From: Gongronella butleri
Taxonomy: Eukaryota > Mucoromycota > Mucoromycetes > Mucorales > Cunninghamellaceae
NCBI GenBank assembly: GCA_025201375.1
Contig: JAIWZP010000079.1
Coordinates: 40,635 to 104,634, forward strand
Direction of reading: 5' to 3'
Length of the DNA: 64,000 bases
Shown: in pieces, positions 1 to 10,679 of the stretch
Position numbering within the stretch: the first letter of the stretch is position 1
Layout of the letters: every line of letters begins with the position of its first letter
Position numbers and translations under genes: made by a program
The notes under the pieces: generated by a model
What the model was told of the DNA's origin: nothing
The model's input: the letters and a program-made list of their open reading frames with translations, nothing else
The model's database searches: none

Positions 1-492
1 CACCTGGCGTCAGAAATTCACCTTCTCGGGGGTGTACCATGCACCCTCCCCGTCCCCCATTCGGCAAAGCGCAGCACGGCCTCGTTTTTTTGTGTGTGTG
101 TGTGTGTGTGTGCTGTCACTCGTGATCCCCCTTTTTTGTGTCGCCCACCCTTTTTGCACACGGACCTGGTCCCTGTGTCATGTCTCGGCTTTCGGGCCAT
201 GGCTCTTCTGTGATCAAACGTTCATGCGAGTCTTCATGCACTCCACAATGACGCATTGCGACTCATCAATACGCCCACCAACCAAAGCTTTCAATGGCCA
301 CTTTTTGATCCACGCGTATCATACACGCCATGGGTAATCACGCTTTTTTATTTTGTCTTAGATGGCATTGGTTTCTAGCTTGATGGGATTATGCTGATCG
401 GCACAGCCAATGGCTGTTTTTTTCTTTTCATACAGATATGAATTATGGCCAAATTCTTGATTTTTGCTCCTGCGGCGGTAGGTGAGCTTGAT
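1..492. other. Unassigned left edge with a (TG)n microsatellite
   Basis: I see no convincing gene here. A (TG)n microsatellite of about 22 bases lies at 91-112. Open frames on both strands at 18-337 are low-complexity and have no recognisable domain, although either could be the end of a gene that begins outside the window. Bases 446-492 lie just beyond the stop of the 2H phosphoesterase gene and probably hold its 3' end. Confidence 0.5.
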
Positions 493-1526
493 TCAGTCGA
501 CATCCTTGCTGCCGTTAGAGCTGGTATGATTGTTCTTGATGTTGTGGGACAGGCCGTCGCGCCAGTGAGCTAAAAAGACCACGGTGAGATGCGCATTTTT
601 TTCTTGGTATTTTTTTCTTTGAATTTCTTACTGGTTATATGGGTCAATTCGTTGATTTCGCAGGCGCGGAGAAGCTTGGTGAAGTAGTCAATGTCTTTGG
701 TATAAAAGCTGGCGTATTGGGAGAGGTGGAGGAGAGGTTCGGTGTCCTCCAAGGGGATTTCGGATTGGAGGACGTGTAATGTGGCGGGGCCCTTGTACTT
801 GTGAATATCGCGCGGATTAAAGCCGATGGTGATGTGAAAGTGGGCTGGGGGCAGGCCTAGGTCCTTCCGCAGTCGCTGGCCAAAGGGCCAATGGACCACG
901 CGATAGTATGAAACGGCGCCAGGCCTTTTCAATTCCTTGATCAACTCGACTTTTTCCTGTTTCTCGTCGCCCGACGCGTCTGGATTGTCCTGCATGGCTG
1001 CTGCGGCAGACTTGCTAGTGGATGTTGTGGTTTCGGCGGCCATGGCGAGCGGCTGAGAGCGTGGGTCGTCTGTTTCGTCTGTTTTGTCCTTTTCCTTCAT
1101 TTGCGCTTGCTGTTCCTTCTCCTTTTGCTGCTGTTTGAGTTGCTTTCGCTCCTTTTTGGTGAGCTTCTTTTTTGGCTGCCTTTCCACGAAGCGGTACTCG
1201 GGCTCCGTGTACAGGACGCCGAGACCAAGATCGATGGGCTTTTCCCAGGTCTCGATCGGGCCGTACGTGCTAACCCAGTTGGCAATCCACTCTTTCACTT
1301 TGTCGTCGTGTGTTTCCTTGGGAAAGCCCGCCTTGGTCAGCTTGGCAGACACCTCGATTGGATTGACAAGTGTCAAATGGTGATTTTTAGACTTGTCGCG
1401 CTCTTGTCTGTTTTTGTAGCACACGGGATCGATAGCGACCAGCGAGTCTTTGGTGGCAATCGCTTCAATCTCTGCACCGCCAATCGAAATGTATCTTGTC
1501 AGGTCCTCGATCAGCAAGGGGAGCAT
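493..1526 (-). CDS. 2H phosphoesterase (LigT-like RNA-end or cyclic phosphodiesterase)
   Basis: Predicted exons 1526-632 and 569-493 give 323 residues. The intron runs from GTAAG to TTTAG, and splicing restores an open frame ending at TGA. The two catalytic H-x-T/S motifs of the 2H superfamily are visible: HLTL near residue 50 and HITI near residue 228. Members of this family hydrolyse 2',3'-cyclic phosphates or related phosphodiester bonds in RNA metabolism; the substrate here is unknown. A lysine/glutamine-rich, probably disordered insert of about 90 residues separates the two halves. The first Met after a TTTTAG pyrimidine stretch was taken as start; an upstream 5' exon is possible, since the frame stays open to 1682. 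The gene is head-to-head with the RasGEF gene, with 257 bp between starts. A relation to the fungal 'Swiss Army Knife' 2H domains is possible but unproven. Confidence 0.75.
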
Positions 1527-1783
1527 CAAAACAGAAAAACTAAAATAAAGCAAGTAAAAAGAACAAGAGGAGCACAAAACAGGGTGGGCGAGCTTCCCTT
1601 TTTGACTCTGAAGCCGGAGTTTGAAAAATTCCAGATTTGGGGCCTTGAAATGCGCGCAAAAAAGATGAAACCCCCCAAGCATGTTCTTTTTTCTTTCTTT
1701 CTTTTTCTCTTTGTTCTTCTTTTACGTTGTCTTTTTGATTTTTTTTCTTCCTATCGATGCGCTGTTAGACTGTGACGTTCTCC

Positions 1784-4478
1784 ATGGCCACCACTCACGA
1801 ACGCTTGCTTTTAGTCACGGAGCATCAAGAGCAAGGCCGTATAAAGGTAAAATGATGCGATTTTTCCTTGGTTTTTGCACCATTGACGCTTTTCTTGTCT
1901 TTTTTTTTCATTTGTTTTTTTTCAACCAGGATGCCTATCTGACTCTTTTGGAGGTGTTGGACGCATCACGACAGCAGCTACATACAGCTAAATTTGTGCA
2001 TCAATGTAAGCAAGGGTGTGTGATTGGGGGGGAGGGGCATGATGCTATTTGTGGAGCAAGATGATGAAAAGGCAAAGGTCTCATTCTTATGTTCTCTCTC
2101 ACTCTCAAAAAAAAAAAGCCATGGTGCATGCACCAGTAGATCATGATCAAGTGCTTCAATCGTTGCGGACGTGCATTGACGAATTGCAAGGCATGTTGTC
2201 GACGACGAAGAGGCCGCCAAACCCGCCATTGCCGCCACGACCTAGCAAGCGACCCGTGCCGCCACCCATTGTTACCCGCACAGATACCCCGCCACCATTG
2301 CCTCATCGACAGCGCACATCCACGACGCTTATTTCCACTGCCATTGATGATGATGAGCCGGACGATGACGACGACGAGGAAATCGACCTTTTGCCGTCTT
2401 CTGCAACACCTATCTCGGGTGCCTCGTCGTCCTCGTCCTCGACATGTAAAATTGCCTTTTTTGGATTTCCCCTCGATGGACGTTTTTTTTCCGCTCACAC
2501 GACCCTTTTTTTTTTTATTTTCCCAGGTAAAATAGATGATCCGGCTACCCGGCTCGTGCACGGCACTGGTGTGATGGACACGACACGCGATGCAACGGAG
2601 CAATTGATGCCGGTGCAGCCGCAGCCGCAGCAGCGCGGGCCATTGCGGGAGGCACAAACGTCCAAAAGCGTGCTTTTGCTGCAGGTGGATAGTTTGTCCC
2701 TGGTCCCTGCGCAGATCGATCCATCGGCCACGCTCGGCGCACCGCTCGATTATTCACAGCACGTGCCAAAGATCCCGCCGCCCCCTTTACTCGCATATCA
2801 TCGCCAATTGCAGCAGCAATTGGATGTTTTGGACCAAAATGACGTTGTGCGGCCCTTGTCGACGCCAGCGACGGGTTCTACGCAGGCATTGGTGCAAGCA
2901 CCGCATTTGCAAGCGCCGCCAAAATATCCTCGACGGCCAACAACATTGACGGCAGGGTCGTCGTTGTCGTCCTCCACCGTTGGAGCGCAACCGAGGCAAA
3001 AACAGCAGCAACAACAACAACAACAACAACAAGCAGGCGTGCTGCGACGGCAATTGACCGAAGTTCGCACGCTCTACATGTCTGCCATGACCGTGAGCAC
3101 GGTGCTTGATTTATCGCCACCTTTGATTGCCTATCAATTGACTTTGATCGAATCGGCTATTTTTCGTGCCATTCCCCCCGATGCGTTGCGCCAGCACCGG
3201 GCAAACGCACAAAAGGCGCCAGACAAGCACATTGTGGTGTCGACGGATTTTTTCAATTATTTGACGCAAATCATCGAGCATGCGATTCTTATGCCGCAAG
3301 AAGCAGCGCATCGCGCACAGGTGGTGGTGCATTGGATTGCCGTGGCCACACATTGTCTTGCGCTCCATAACTATCAGACGCTCAAGGCAATTGTAGCTGC
3401 CTTGGGCACACCTCCATTGCAACGACTTAAACGCACATGGGAATGCATTCCCAAAAAACGGATGGCGCGTCTCGATGCCATGACGACGCTCATGTCAGAG
3501 ACAGATAATTACCATCGGTATCGCGATCATCTGCGCACATTGCTCAGTGTCAAGCCCCGGCCTATGGTTCCATTTCTTGGTGTGATTATTCATGATGCGA
3601 CATATGCATTGGCGGCTGCTGACCATCATGACCTCATCCTGCCCGTATTGGATGCTATGCGTCAGTGCCTGGCATGCCCTCCCTACCCACACCACCCACC
3701 GGCATCGTTTTATATGAAGAAAAAGGGCGTTCTTCGGCATTTGCGCGTTTCGTTCTCCGTCAATCACGCCGCCACCGCGCCACCCACTACATCGGACGCC
3801 CAGGAAAACGCGGCACCGTCAGCTTCACCCGGCGGCAGCGCATCGTCGGCGTCGTCATGGCAACAACACGAATTGGACCATGCTTTGGTCATGGAACAGC
3901 AGCGAATCACGCATTATTTATTGACGCGTCCCTGGGTGTCTGAAAAGATTATGGACGAGTTATCGTTGCTTCGCGAGCAGTCTGTGGCCGCCGCTAATAT
4001 GTGCATGACGCCTTCCAATGGCTCTGACACGACTTTAGGTGCGCCATCCTCGTCATCCGACCCCGTTGCCGTACCTGCGGCCTCCTCCTTTGTCCGGTCG
4101 CGTGCCAACAGCTTCCAACACGCGCCGCCCATTGCGCGCAGCCCAAGCTGGCGCAGCAGCGGCTATAGCAATCACAGCCGTACACATAGTTTAAGTATCA
4201 GCCAGATGAGCAATGGCAGCTGGCTCAGCGCCTCGTCCTCGACGTCCACCGCCGACTTGCCTGCAAGCCCAAGGTCCGTCGGCGCCCCCGACGATTGGCC
4301 AGACGCGGCACATGTTTCCCCTCGCCGCGCCATCTCGTCTTTTTGGCCATTCCGCAAAAGTGGCGAGCTAGCGCGCGACGACATCGTCCCAGGCTCTCCC
4401 CTGCGCACCGCATCACCCACACCCCTCCACCACAAGAAAACCTCTTCAATAGACAACACCTCCATCAAGAAATTGTGA
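1784..4478 (+). CDS. RasGEF (Cdc25-domain) guanine nucleotide exchange factor
   Basis: Predicted exons are 1784-1846, 1930-2005, 2119-2445 and 2527-4478, about 805 residues. Residues about 345-540 carry the RasGEF catalytic core: the block PPLIAYQLTLIE, then NYQTLKAIVAAL, RLKRTWECIPKK, LMSETDNYHRYR and VPFLGVIIHD, in the order of the Cdc25 homology domain. Such proteins load GTP onto Ras-family GTPases at membranes. The N-terminal third is proline- and serine-rich, with an acidic stretch and a glutamine run near residues 314-324. The C-terminal quarter is Ser-rich and probably disordered. The intron at 2446-2526 is 81 nt, a multiple of three with no stop, so retention would insert 27 residues. 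The acceptor before 2119 follows an A run instead of pyrimidines, so that junction is the least certain. Which Ras protein it activates cannot be told. Confidence 0.88.
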
Positions 4479-4586
4479 CATACACAATAAATACCACCTT
4501 CAGAATTAAAAATTCTGATCCTTGGTCAGCTTTTTATCATCAATTTCCGTCGTGCACGGGCAAATCTAAAGTTCTATCATAGCAAG

Positions 4587-4625
<39 letters not shown>

Positions 4626-4696
4626 GAAGAGGAAGAGAAAGAGAGAAAAAAAAAAAACAGAAAAAAGAAAAAAAAAAAGTCAGTCGCGCGCTCAAT
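4479..4696. repeat. (GA)n microsatellite between convergent genes
   Basis: A purine-only tract of GA units runs from about 4586 to 4646 and then decays into A runs up to about 4679. It separates the stop of the RasGEF gene from the stop of the p23 gene (TTA at 4697-4699) and probably lies in the 3' ends of both transcripts. Confidence 0.8.
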
Positions 4697-5578
4697 TTAC
4701 ACCTCAACATCGACCTCGATTCCTATTTTTTTTTTTTCTATTGTACCAATAGTAGAAGTGGGGTGTTCCACGTCGTCATCATCCTCGTCGTCGTCAGACG
4801 CCTCGGCTTCAGCACCCTGCAAAAACAAGGAAAAAAAGAAGAAAAAAATCAGCGACGCGCTCTCCCACGCTTGTCTCCTGCCTTTTTTTTTCTGGATTTA
4901 CCATGTCGCCAAGGCCAGGCGCGTTCATGAATTGCGAAAAGTCCAAGCCGCCGCCATTCATCATGTCCATGGGGTTCTGAGGCTCGGCCTCAACCTCGTC
5001 ATCCTCATCGGCCCATCGGGCGAAATCCGTCTTGACAAAGTTGAGCTTGCTGCCCTTGTACAGCTTGTCCCACCAACCCTCAGACTGCTTATAGATCACC
5101 ATGAACAAATTACGGGGTGTCAGAACCTGTCGCGATTTCTAAAAAAAAAAAAAAAAAAAAAAAAAACCGACCATGGGCGTCAATGTCTCGCCTTTATCGT
5201 GCCGGGTGTTTTCATCGGGTTGAGCTGCTTACCTCGACATCGATGGGCGCAGAAAATTCAATTTCGCACTCGTATTCGTTTTGCTCCTTTTCAGCCTTGG
5301 CCTTGAAAGTGAACTTATCCGAAGTCAAATTAATTTGGGGGTTCTATGGAAAGAATGAAAAGAAGAGTCAATAGGTGTGCACGCGTCGGATGAACCCCGT
5401 CATCAGGCCAAAAAAAAAAAAAAAAAAAAAAAAAGACCAGGGAAGAAGGGGCCACGCAAACACGAAAAAAAAAAAAAAATCGAAAAAAAAAACGCCATAC
5501 CGTGATATCCGCGAGGTTGACGGTCAAATACAAGAATTCGGCACGCTGCGCCCAAGTGATAGTGGGGTGGAGAGGCAT
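4697..5578 (-). CDS. SBA1: p23/Sba1 HSP90 co-chaperone
   Basis: Four exons (5578-5501, 5343-5233, 5138-4902, 4816-4697) give 181 residues, all junctions in phase. The CS domain starts with HPTITWAQRAEFLYLTVNL and includes KSRQVLTPRNLFMVI and the family signature LNFVKTDFARWADEDDE. A Met/Gly-rich linker and a strongly acidic tail (DDDEDDDD) follow, as usual for p23. The protein binds ATP-bound HSP90 in the cytosol and slows its ATPase, stabilising client complexes. The introns contain very long T runs in the sense strand. The last residues (EKKKIGIEVDVEV) are read through a 12-base A run, so the exact C terminus depends on the correct run length. The start codon is 250 bp from that of the divergent ribosomal protein gene. 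Confidence 0.92.
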
Positions 5579-5828
5579 GGTCAATAATGAAAAAAAAAAA
5601 AGAGAGGGTTTGAAACAAAAAGGTTGTGGAGAAAAAAAAAAGAAAAAAAGAACGGAAGTTGCCAGAACGAACGTCTTGGTCTTTTCTGTTCTTTTTGGGA
5701 CCATTTAGCGCGTCCGACGGGGCACCAAGACCCCGGGCCGGACCGTTTTCAAATCCCGCCTACAAAGGCTCACCTTTGCCCCGCTGCCACTTTGCAGCTT
5801 CTTCTTCCTCTCATCATCACTGTCCATC

Positions 5829-6761
5829 ATGGGTAAGCACCTTTTTGCCATCCATCCATCCATCTATCCATTGACTCACCTTGATCGTTTTTTTGTTCAG
5901 CTGTCGGTAAAAACAAGCGCCTTTCCAAGGGCAAGAAAGGTCTGAAGAAGAAGGTGTAAGTTACGATCGTTTTATCGAAAAAAAAGGGAGGAGGGGCTCA
6001 TTTTTTTTTGAATTGACAGTGTCGACCCCTTCACCCGCAAGGATTGGTACGATATCAAGGCTCCTTCCATGTTCGATGTGCGCCAGGTCGGCAAGACCCT
6101 TGTCAACCGTACGCAGGGTCTTCGCAACGCCAACGATTCGCTCAACGGCCGTGTTGTCGAGGTTTCTCTCGGCGAGCTGTCCAAGGACGAGTCGCGCGCC
6201 TTCCGCAAGATCCAGCTCAAGGTCGATGAAGTCCAGGGCAAGAGCCTGCTCACCAACTTCTACGGCATGGACATGACCTCGGACAAGCTCCGTTCCATGG
6301 TCAAGAAGTGGCAGACCACCATCGAGGCCTTTGTCGATGTCAAGACCACCGACGGCTACCTCGTGCGTCTGTTCGTCATCGCCTTCACCTCGCGCCGCCG
6401 CAACCAGGTCAAGAAGACCTCGTACGCCCAATCTTCGCAGATCCGCCAGATCCGCAAGAAGATGTTCGAGATCCTCGGCGAGGAGACCTCCTCGTGCGAC
6501 CTCAAGGAGCTCGTCCTCAAGGTCACCTCCAGCGCCAACAAGCAGGCTCAGGATAACATTGCCGCTCGCATCGAAAAGGCCTCGCAGTCCATCTACCCCT
6601 TGCAAAACACCTACATCCGCAAGGTCAAGATCCTCAAGGCCCCCAAGTTCGACGTCACTGCCCTCTTGTCCCTCCACGGTGGTGCTGCCGCCGTCGCCGA
6701 CGAGGTCGGTGCCAAGATCTCCAAGGACTTTGTCGAGCCCGCCATCTTGGAGTCCGTGTAA
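5829..6761 (+). CDS. RPS1: 40S ribosomal protein S1 (eS1, S3a)
   Basis: Exons 5829-5832, 5901-5955 and 6020-6761 encode 266 residues, close to the usual 255-265. The first exon holds only ATG plus one base, an arrangement common in fungal ribosomal protein genes. The sequence begins [15 protein letters not shown], then [15 protein letters not shown] and [20 protein letters not shown], which are hallmark eS1 segments. eS1 sits on the platform of the small subunit near the mRNA exit. Codon use is strongly biased to C-ending codons (CTC, AAG, ACC), as expected for a highly expressed gene and unlike its neighbours. An AATAAA lies about 100 bases after the stop. A long antisense open frame over exon 3 is a shadow of this codon bias. 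Confidence 0.97.
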
Positions 6762-6864
6762 ATTTTTTAAATTTACGTGTGCCGTCCACCTATCCCCCCC
6801 CATCTTCCTCACCATCCCCCCCCCCTTCCAAAGCACTTGTTTTTATACGTATTTGTTTGCTGCA

Positions 6865-6870
6865 AATAAA
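6865..6870 (+). terminator. Polyadenylation signal of the eS1 gene
   Basis: AATAAA lies 103 bases past the TAA of the ribosomal protein gene and is followed by an A run near 6889-6905. The hexamer and spacing fit a eukaryotic poly(A) signal. Transcripts from the convergent hydrolase gene end in the same gap. Confidence 0.55.
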
Positions 6871-6969
6871 CAAAAATGAATTGATTTGAAAAAAAAAAAA
6901 AAAAAGATCAAAAAACGCGTCAATTCGAGCATGACGCGTGTATTTTTATTTGATTTGATTTGATTTGAT

Positions 6970-8261
6970 TTATTGCAGGCGCGACACAAAGAAACCCATG
7001 ATGCGCGTCCATGCCAAATCACGGACCGATTGCTCGTCCGCCTTGGGATCAATGTCCTTGCTCACAAAACCGAGCTCCTTGCGCTTCGAAATGGCCCAAT
7101 CATCGTCGTTCAGGAACGCATGGCCCTGCTCAGGATAACGGTAGATCGTGCAATCCTTGAGATGCGCCAGACGCTTCTCGAGCGCGTCAGCTTATTGACA
7201 AAAGAGAGAAAGAGAAAGAAAGAAAAGAGTGAGGAAAGCTGTGCTCAATCCCTTTCAATTGCCCCGTCTTACCAGCCGCCGCGTCGCTGAAACCAGCCAA
7301 ATTGTCCTGTCATCAATTAAAAAAAAATGTCAAGGCATGTTCCAGATACAATTAGCCTTTAATTTTTTTTTTTTTTTTTTTTTTTTTTTACCTTGCCGCC
7401 AAAGTGGCCTTGGACTGCCGTCGCGTCAGTCAGCTTGGTCACGTCAAACGCGTCCGCGGGAGGCGTGCCATAGCAGGGCACCACCGCTTGAATCGGCGCG
7501 CCAGCCAGCGTCGCATCCGTCGCCAGCGCCAATGTCAATGCACCACCCATGCAGAATCCTGGCATTCCCCCCCCCAAAAAAAAAAAGAAAGTAAACGAGT
7601 AAGAAGGCGTGTTTCCTTAGAGCATATGCGTGTAACACAAATGCCAAGCGCCCCGCCTAGGCCGCTCCCTTGCAGATCAAGTCTAAAACCCTCTCACCTT
7701 GGGCGCCAATCTTGCTGCAGGATCACAAAAAAAAAAAAAAAAAAAGTGTGAGATTCACATTGCCCCGCCAGGCTGTCATGCTGCTTACGTGTAGCCTTGG
7801 TCGCGCAATTGCTTGACGACTTGTTCCAATTCCTGGATCGCCACCTTCCAATCGAGATTGTTCATCAAATGGCTCGCTTCCTATCATATGGGGTCAATAA
7901 GAGCGCCTCAAATACGCAGATCGCGTCTACTTTTTTTTTTTTTTTTTACCTCGGCGGTCAAGCCAACTTTGCCCTTGTACAAGTCGGGCACCACCGTGTG
8001 GATGCCCGTCAAATCAGAAATATGCTGCGCGTGCGACTTGATCGTGTCATTGATGCCCCACCACTCTTGCAAGACCTGGAAAAAAAAAAAAAAAAAAAGC
8101 GGTCAGTCGGCTGCCTAAGCTTCTGGAAACCCGCGTCTCGACGCGCTATGATAGTGACGCTCGCGCGCCTCGGCATCCCTGCTTACAATGATAGCAGCAC
8201 CCTCCACTTTCTTCACGGCGCTCTTGGGATTGAACTTGAGCAAAGCAAAAGGCAAACTCAT
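6970..8261 (-). CDS. Dienelactone hydrolase family protein
   Basis: Seven exons (8261-8187, 8075-7950, 7880-7789, 7714-7698, 7558-7392, 7306-7273, 7190-6970) give 243 residues with every junction in phase. It is an alpha/beta hydrolase of the DLH/carboxymethylenebutenolidase type. The nucleophile is Cys106 in GFCMGG; Asp160 (GKDNLAGF) and His194 (EQGHAF) have the spacing of the DLH Cys-Asp-His triad. QEWWGINDTIKSH near residue 27 matches the conserved N-terminal block. Bacterial homologues open dienelactones; fungal and animal homologues are broad cytosolic esterases, so the physiological substrate is not predictable. One exon is only 17 bases (7698-7714). Several introns hold T runs of 15-20 next to the acceptor. 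Confidence 0.9.
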
Positions 8262-10679
8262 TTGTAAAAGGTGTAGGTGTGTTTTAAAAACAGAGAGAAA
8301 GAGAAAGCGAGTAAGACATCCAACCCCCGCTGTCGTTTTAGTGTTTCGGTGCAAGGATGGTGTGTCAGCGGGAAATAAAATAAGCGGGCCCATGAAAAAA
8401 AAAAAAAAAAAAAAAAAAAGACGCGCTGCGCCGTTTTATTTCTCTCTTCTCTTCTATTTGCACAAAAGGTTCTGCAATTTGCCCATTGAGGATCCCAATT
8501 TTTTACATCATCCATGCCTCCCGGTAATAGAATTCACTTGACAACTGGCAGCCCTACTTGATTTAATGCTGACTCAAAGGGAATCCAATTTTTCGCGTTT
8601 TTGTGTTTTTTATATGAGCTGATTCCTTGATCCTATACAACTCAAATTTGGTTAGAGCATTATTACTGCAAGTAGCGTCATGAAACATGTTCACCTGTAT
8701 CATGTCCGTCTGAAAAAAAATGAATCAGCCAGCTCCAAGAAATGCAACAAAAGCACGAATTTTCATCGGATTTCGGTTTTTTTTTTTATGTTTATACAAA
8801 TAAAGCGTTTGATCCGTCCATCTTCGCGGCGGACAGAAATTGACGCGTTCTCTCATTTCGATGCCTGAAGCATCGCGCTACACTGCACATAAACGTACAC
8901 ATTTACCTTTTAAACACCAAAACAAAGTTCGCATTTATCTGACTTTGCCGGCCTGCTGTGCCTCCAGAATTCTTTTTACAGCCTACTTGCCCGCCTATGA
9001 AAATCGCGCCATGGCACGAACTACAGCCCAGTGCTCGCGACAGGTCCGTCCGATTTTTTTGAGCCTGCAACTACCAAAAACCTTCCATTTTCCCTATTTT
9101 GCATTCATCTTAGGGTTGCTTATCGGTCGATTGAGACGAGATTGACCCCATCTCGTCTCGATCGAAGAATAATATGAAGTATCTCGATCGATATGATATT
9201 CGAGACTAATCGAGATTCTGATGCATTCATTTTTCAAGAATTCAAAGATTTTATGACTTTTTGATGAATATTTTCGATCGAGAGATCGATCGATATTACG
9301 ATTGATCAATATTTCGAGACGTTTTCGAAAAGTAAGCTATTTCCAAGCAAAAAGTTCAGCCCAAAAATCAAAAAAGTGTTCGAAAATCCAACCCAAAGTC
9401 AGGAGGCTTTTAGCCATCCATCGATGAAACTGGTCTCATTCGATACTGTAGAGATGCAAGAGTTGCTTTCGACATGTTAAAGGCGCCGTGTGTTGTCCAA
9501 TCAATTGCCGATGAGAACATCACGTAAGGCTGAATTTTTTTGAAATGTTTGAACGGCTTTCACAAGCGTACAAAGGTCAATGCATCGAGCAAACAACGAA
9601 ACAAACATCCGGGAAATGACGTCCGAGCATGTCTCTTTTGAATGAAGTCAGTTTCATGGCGACCGAAGAAGAATTTAGCCAAGTCATTGTTACTGTAAAG
9701 AGTACAATTGTGAAAATGTTGATATTTTGAATTCATCGGCACAACGACTATTCAACGAACCTCTGGTTATCAACGTCATGTTTGAAAAAGACGCGACGAA
9801 ATGGCCTACACGCTACACCCCACAGTAATGCAAAGCAAACAAGCTACGTACAACAAATGATTCTGGACATCTGGAGGCGATCCAGCCATAGCTTGTAGTG
9901 CTTACGACTGGATTTGTAAAAAATCGTGAATGCGGTATACGACTTGACAACAGACTGATCGCCCTCTGGCTTTTAACAGTATAATCTTTTTTTTTTGTGA
10001 AAAGAACAGCCATGAAATATCCAAGTGGAAAATTTTGGCGGTGATTCCAGCACGCCGTACTGTAAAAGTGAACTATTTTTTCAATTTTGGTGTGAGAGCA
10101 TGGTCACAGTCGATTTGGATTTGGGTGTGGCCCTGTGGCATCTTTTATACAGTAGGTTTATCTTGTCAACTCGCTTGTTTAATTGAAAGTGCTTGACTAT
10201 GAATGTGTTCTCGCCGAGTAAATGTTTAAAATGTGCGTTTTGACCCTTTTTTATATGAACTATTTTTCTCCTGGGAATCTAATGTATCCAAATCTTGGCC
10301 CAACACTTTCATTTCAAATTTTAATGAAGGGCAGACCGGGTTGCTGCAGTGCCAAGCAAGTTTTAGATTTCAGCCGGTCAAATGGCGATTTGCGGGAATA
10401 AAATTTTACTTTGCCCAACGTGTGCCTCGTTTGCCTACTGTTATGTTGAAAAAAAGTAAACTAATCTGATTTCCGCTATAATTTGCTTTCGAATGGGGCT
10501 TACTTGTTATTTGTGATTGATCCGCGTTGGAAGGTGTGTGCCTTTTTGTTTGCGAAATTTGCTTTGCGGGGCAACTTGCAGGAATGGAACATTGAGGCGA
10601 AAGTCCGACTGGAAGCCCTGCAGTTTGCGCGCCGCTTTCTCTTTTCTGTCTACCACTTCTTCTTTTACATGTTGTCGAA
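8262..10679. repeat. Gene-free region with dispersed repeat copy A
   Basis: No gene is supported in these 2.4 kb. Bases about 8770-9110 and 9400-10010 are clearly similar to 16900-18610 (copy B), and the first part also to 53640-54090 (copy C). The shared core CTGCTGTGCCTCCAGAA lies at 8956-8972. The two parts of copy A are separated by a stretch rich in TCGATCGA (9120-9320) that replaces about 700 bases present in copy B. No long open frame or terminal inverted repeat was found. TACTGTA/TACAGTA heptamers occur at 9444, 9691, 10058 and 10148. The last 300 bases are probably the promoter of the Sel1 gene. Confidence 0.7.

Noticed and set aside
1681..2064. Plus-strand Phe-rich frame upstream of and within the first RasGEF intron
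   Set aside because: Made of T-rich promoter and intron sequence (strings of Phe/Leu); not protein-like.
5961..6836. Long antisense frame (291 codons) over the eS1 gene
   Set aside because: It mirrors the strongly C/G-ending codons of the ribosomal protein gene and has no homology; the plus-strand frame is a clear eS1.
10233..10469. 78-codon frame upstream of the Sel1 gene
   Set aside because: Starts at a non-ATG codon, has no homology and lies in the probable promoter.
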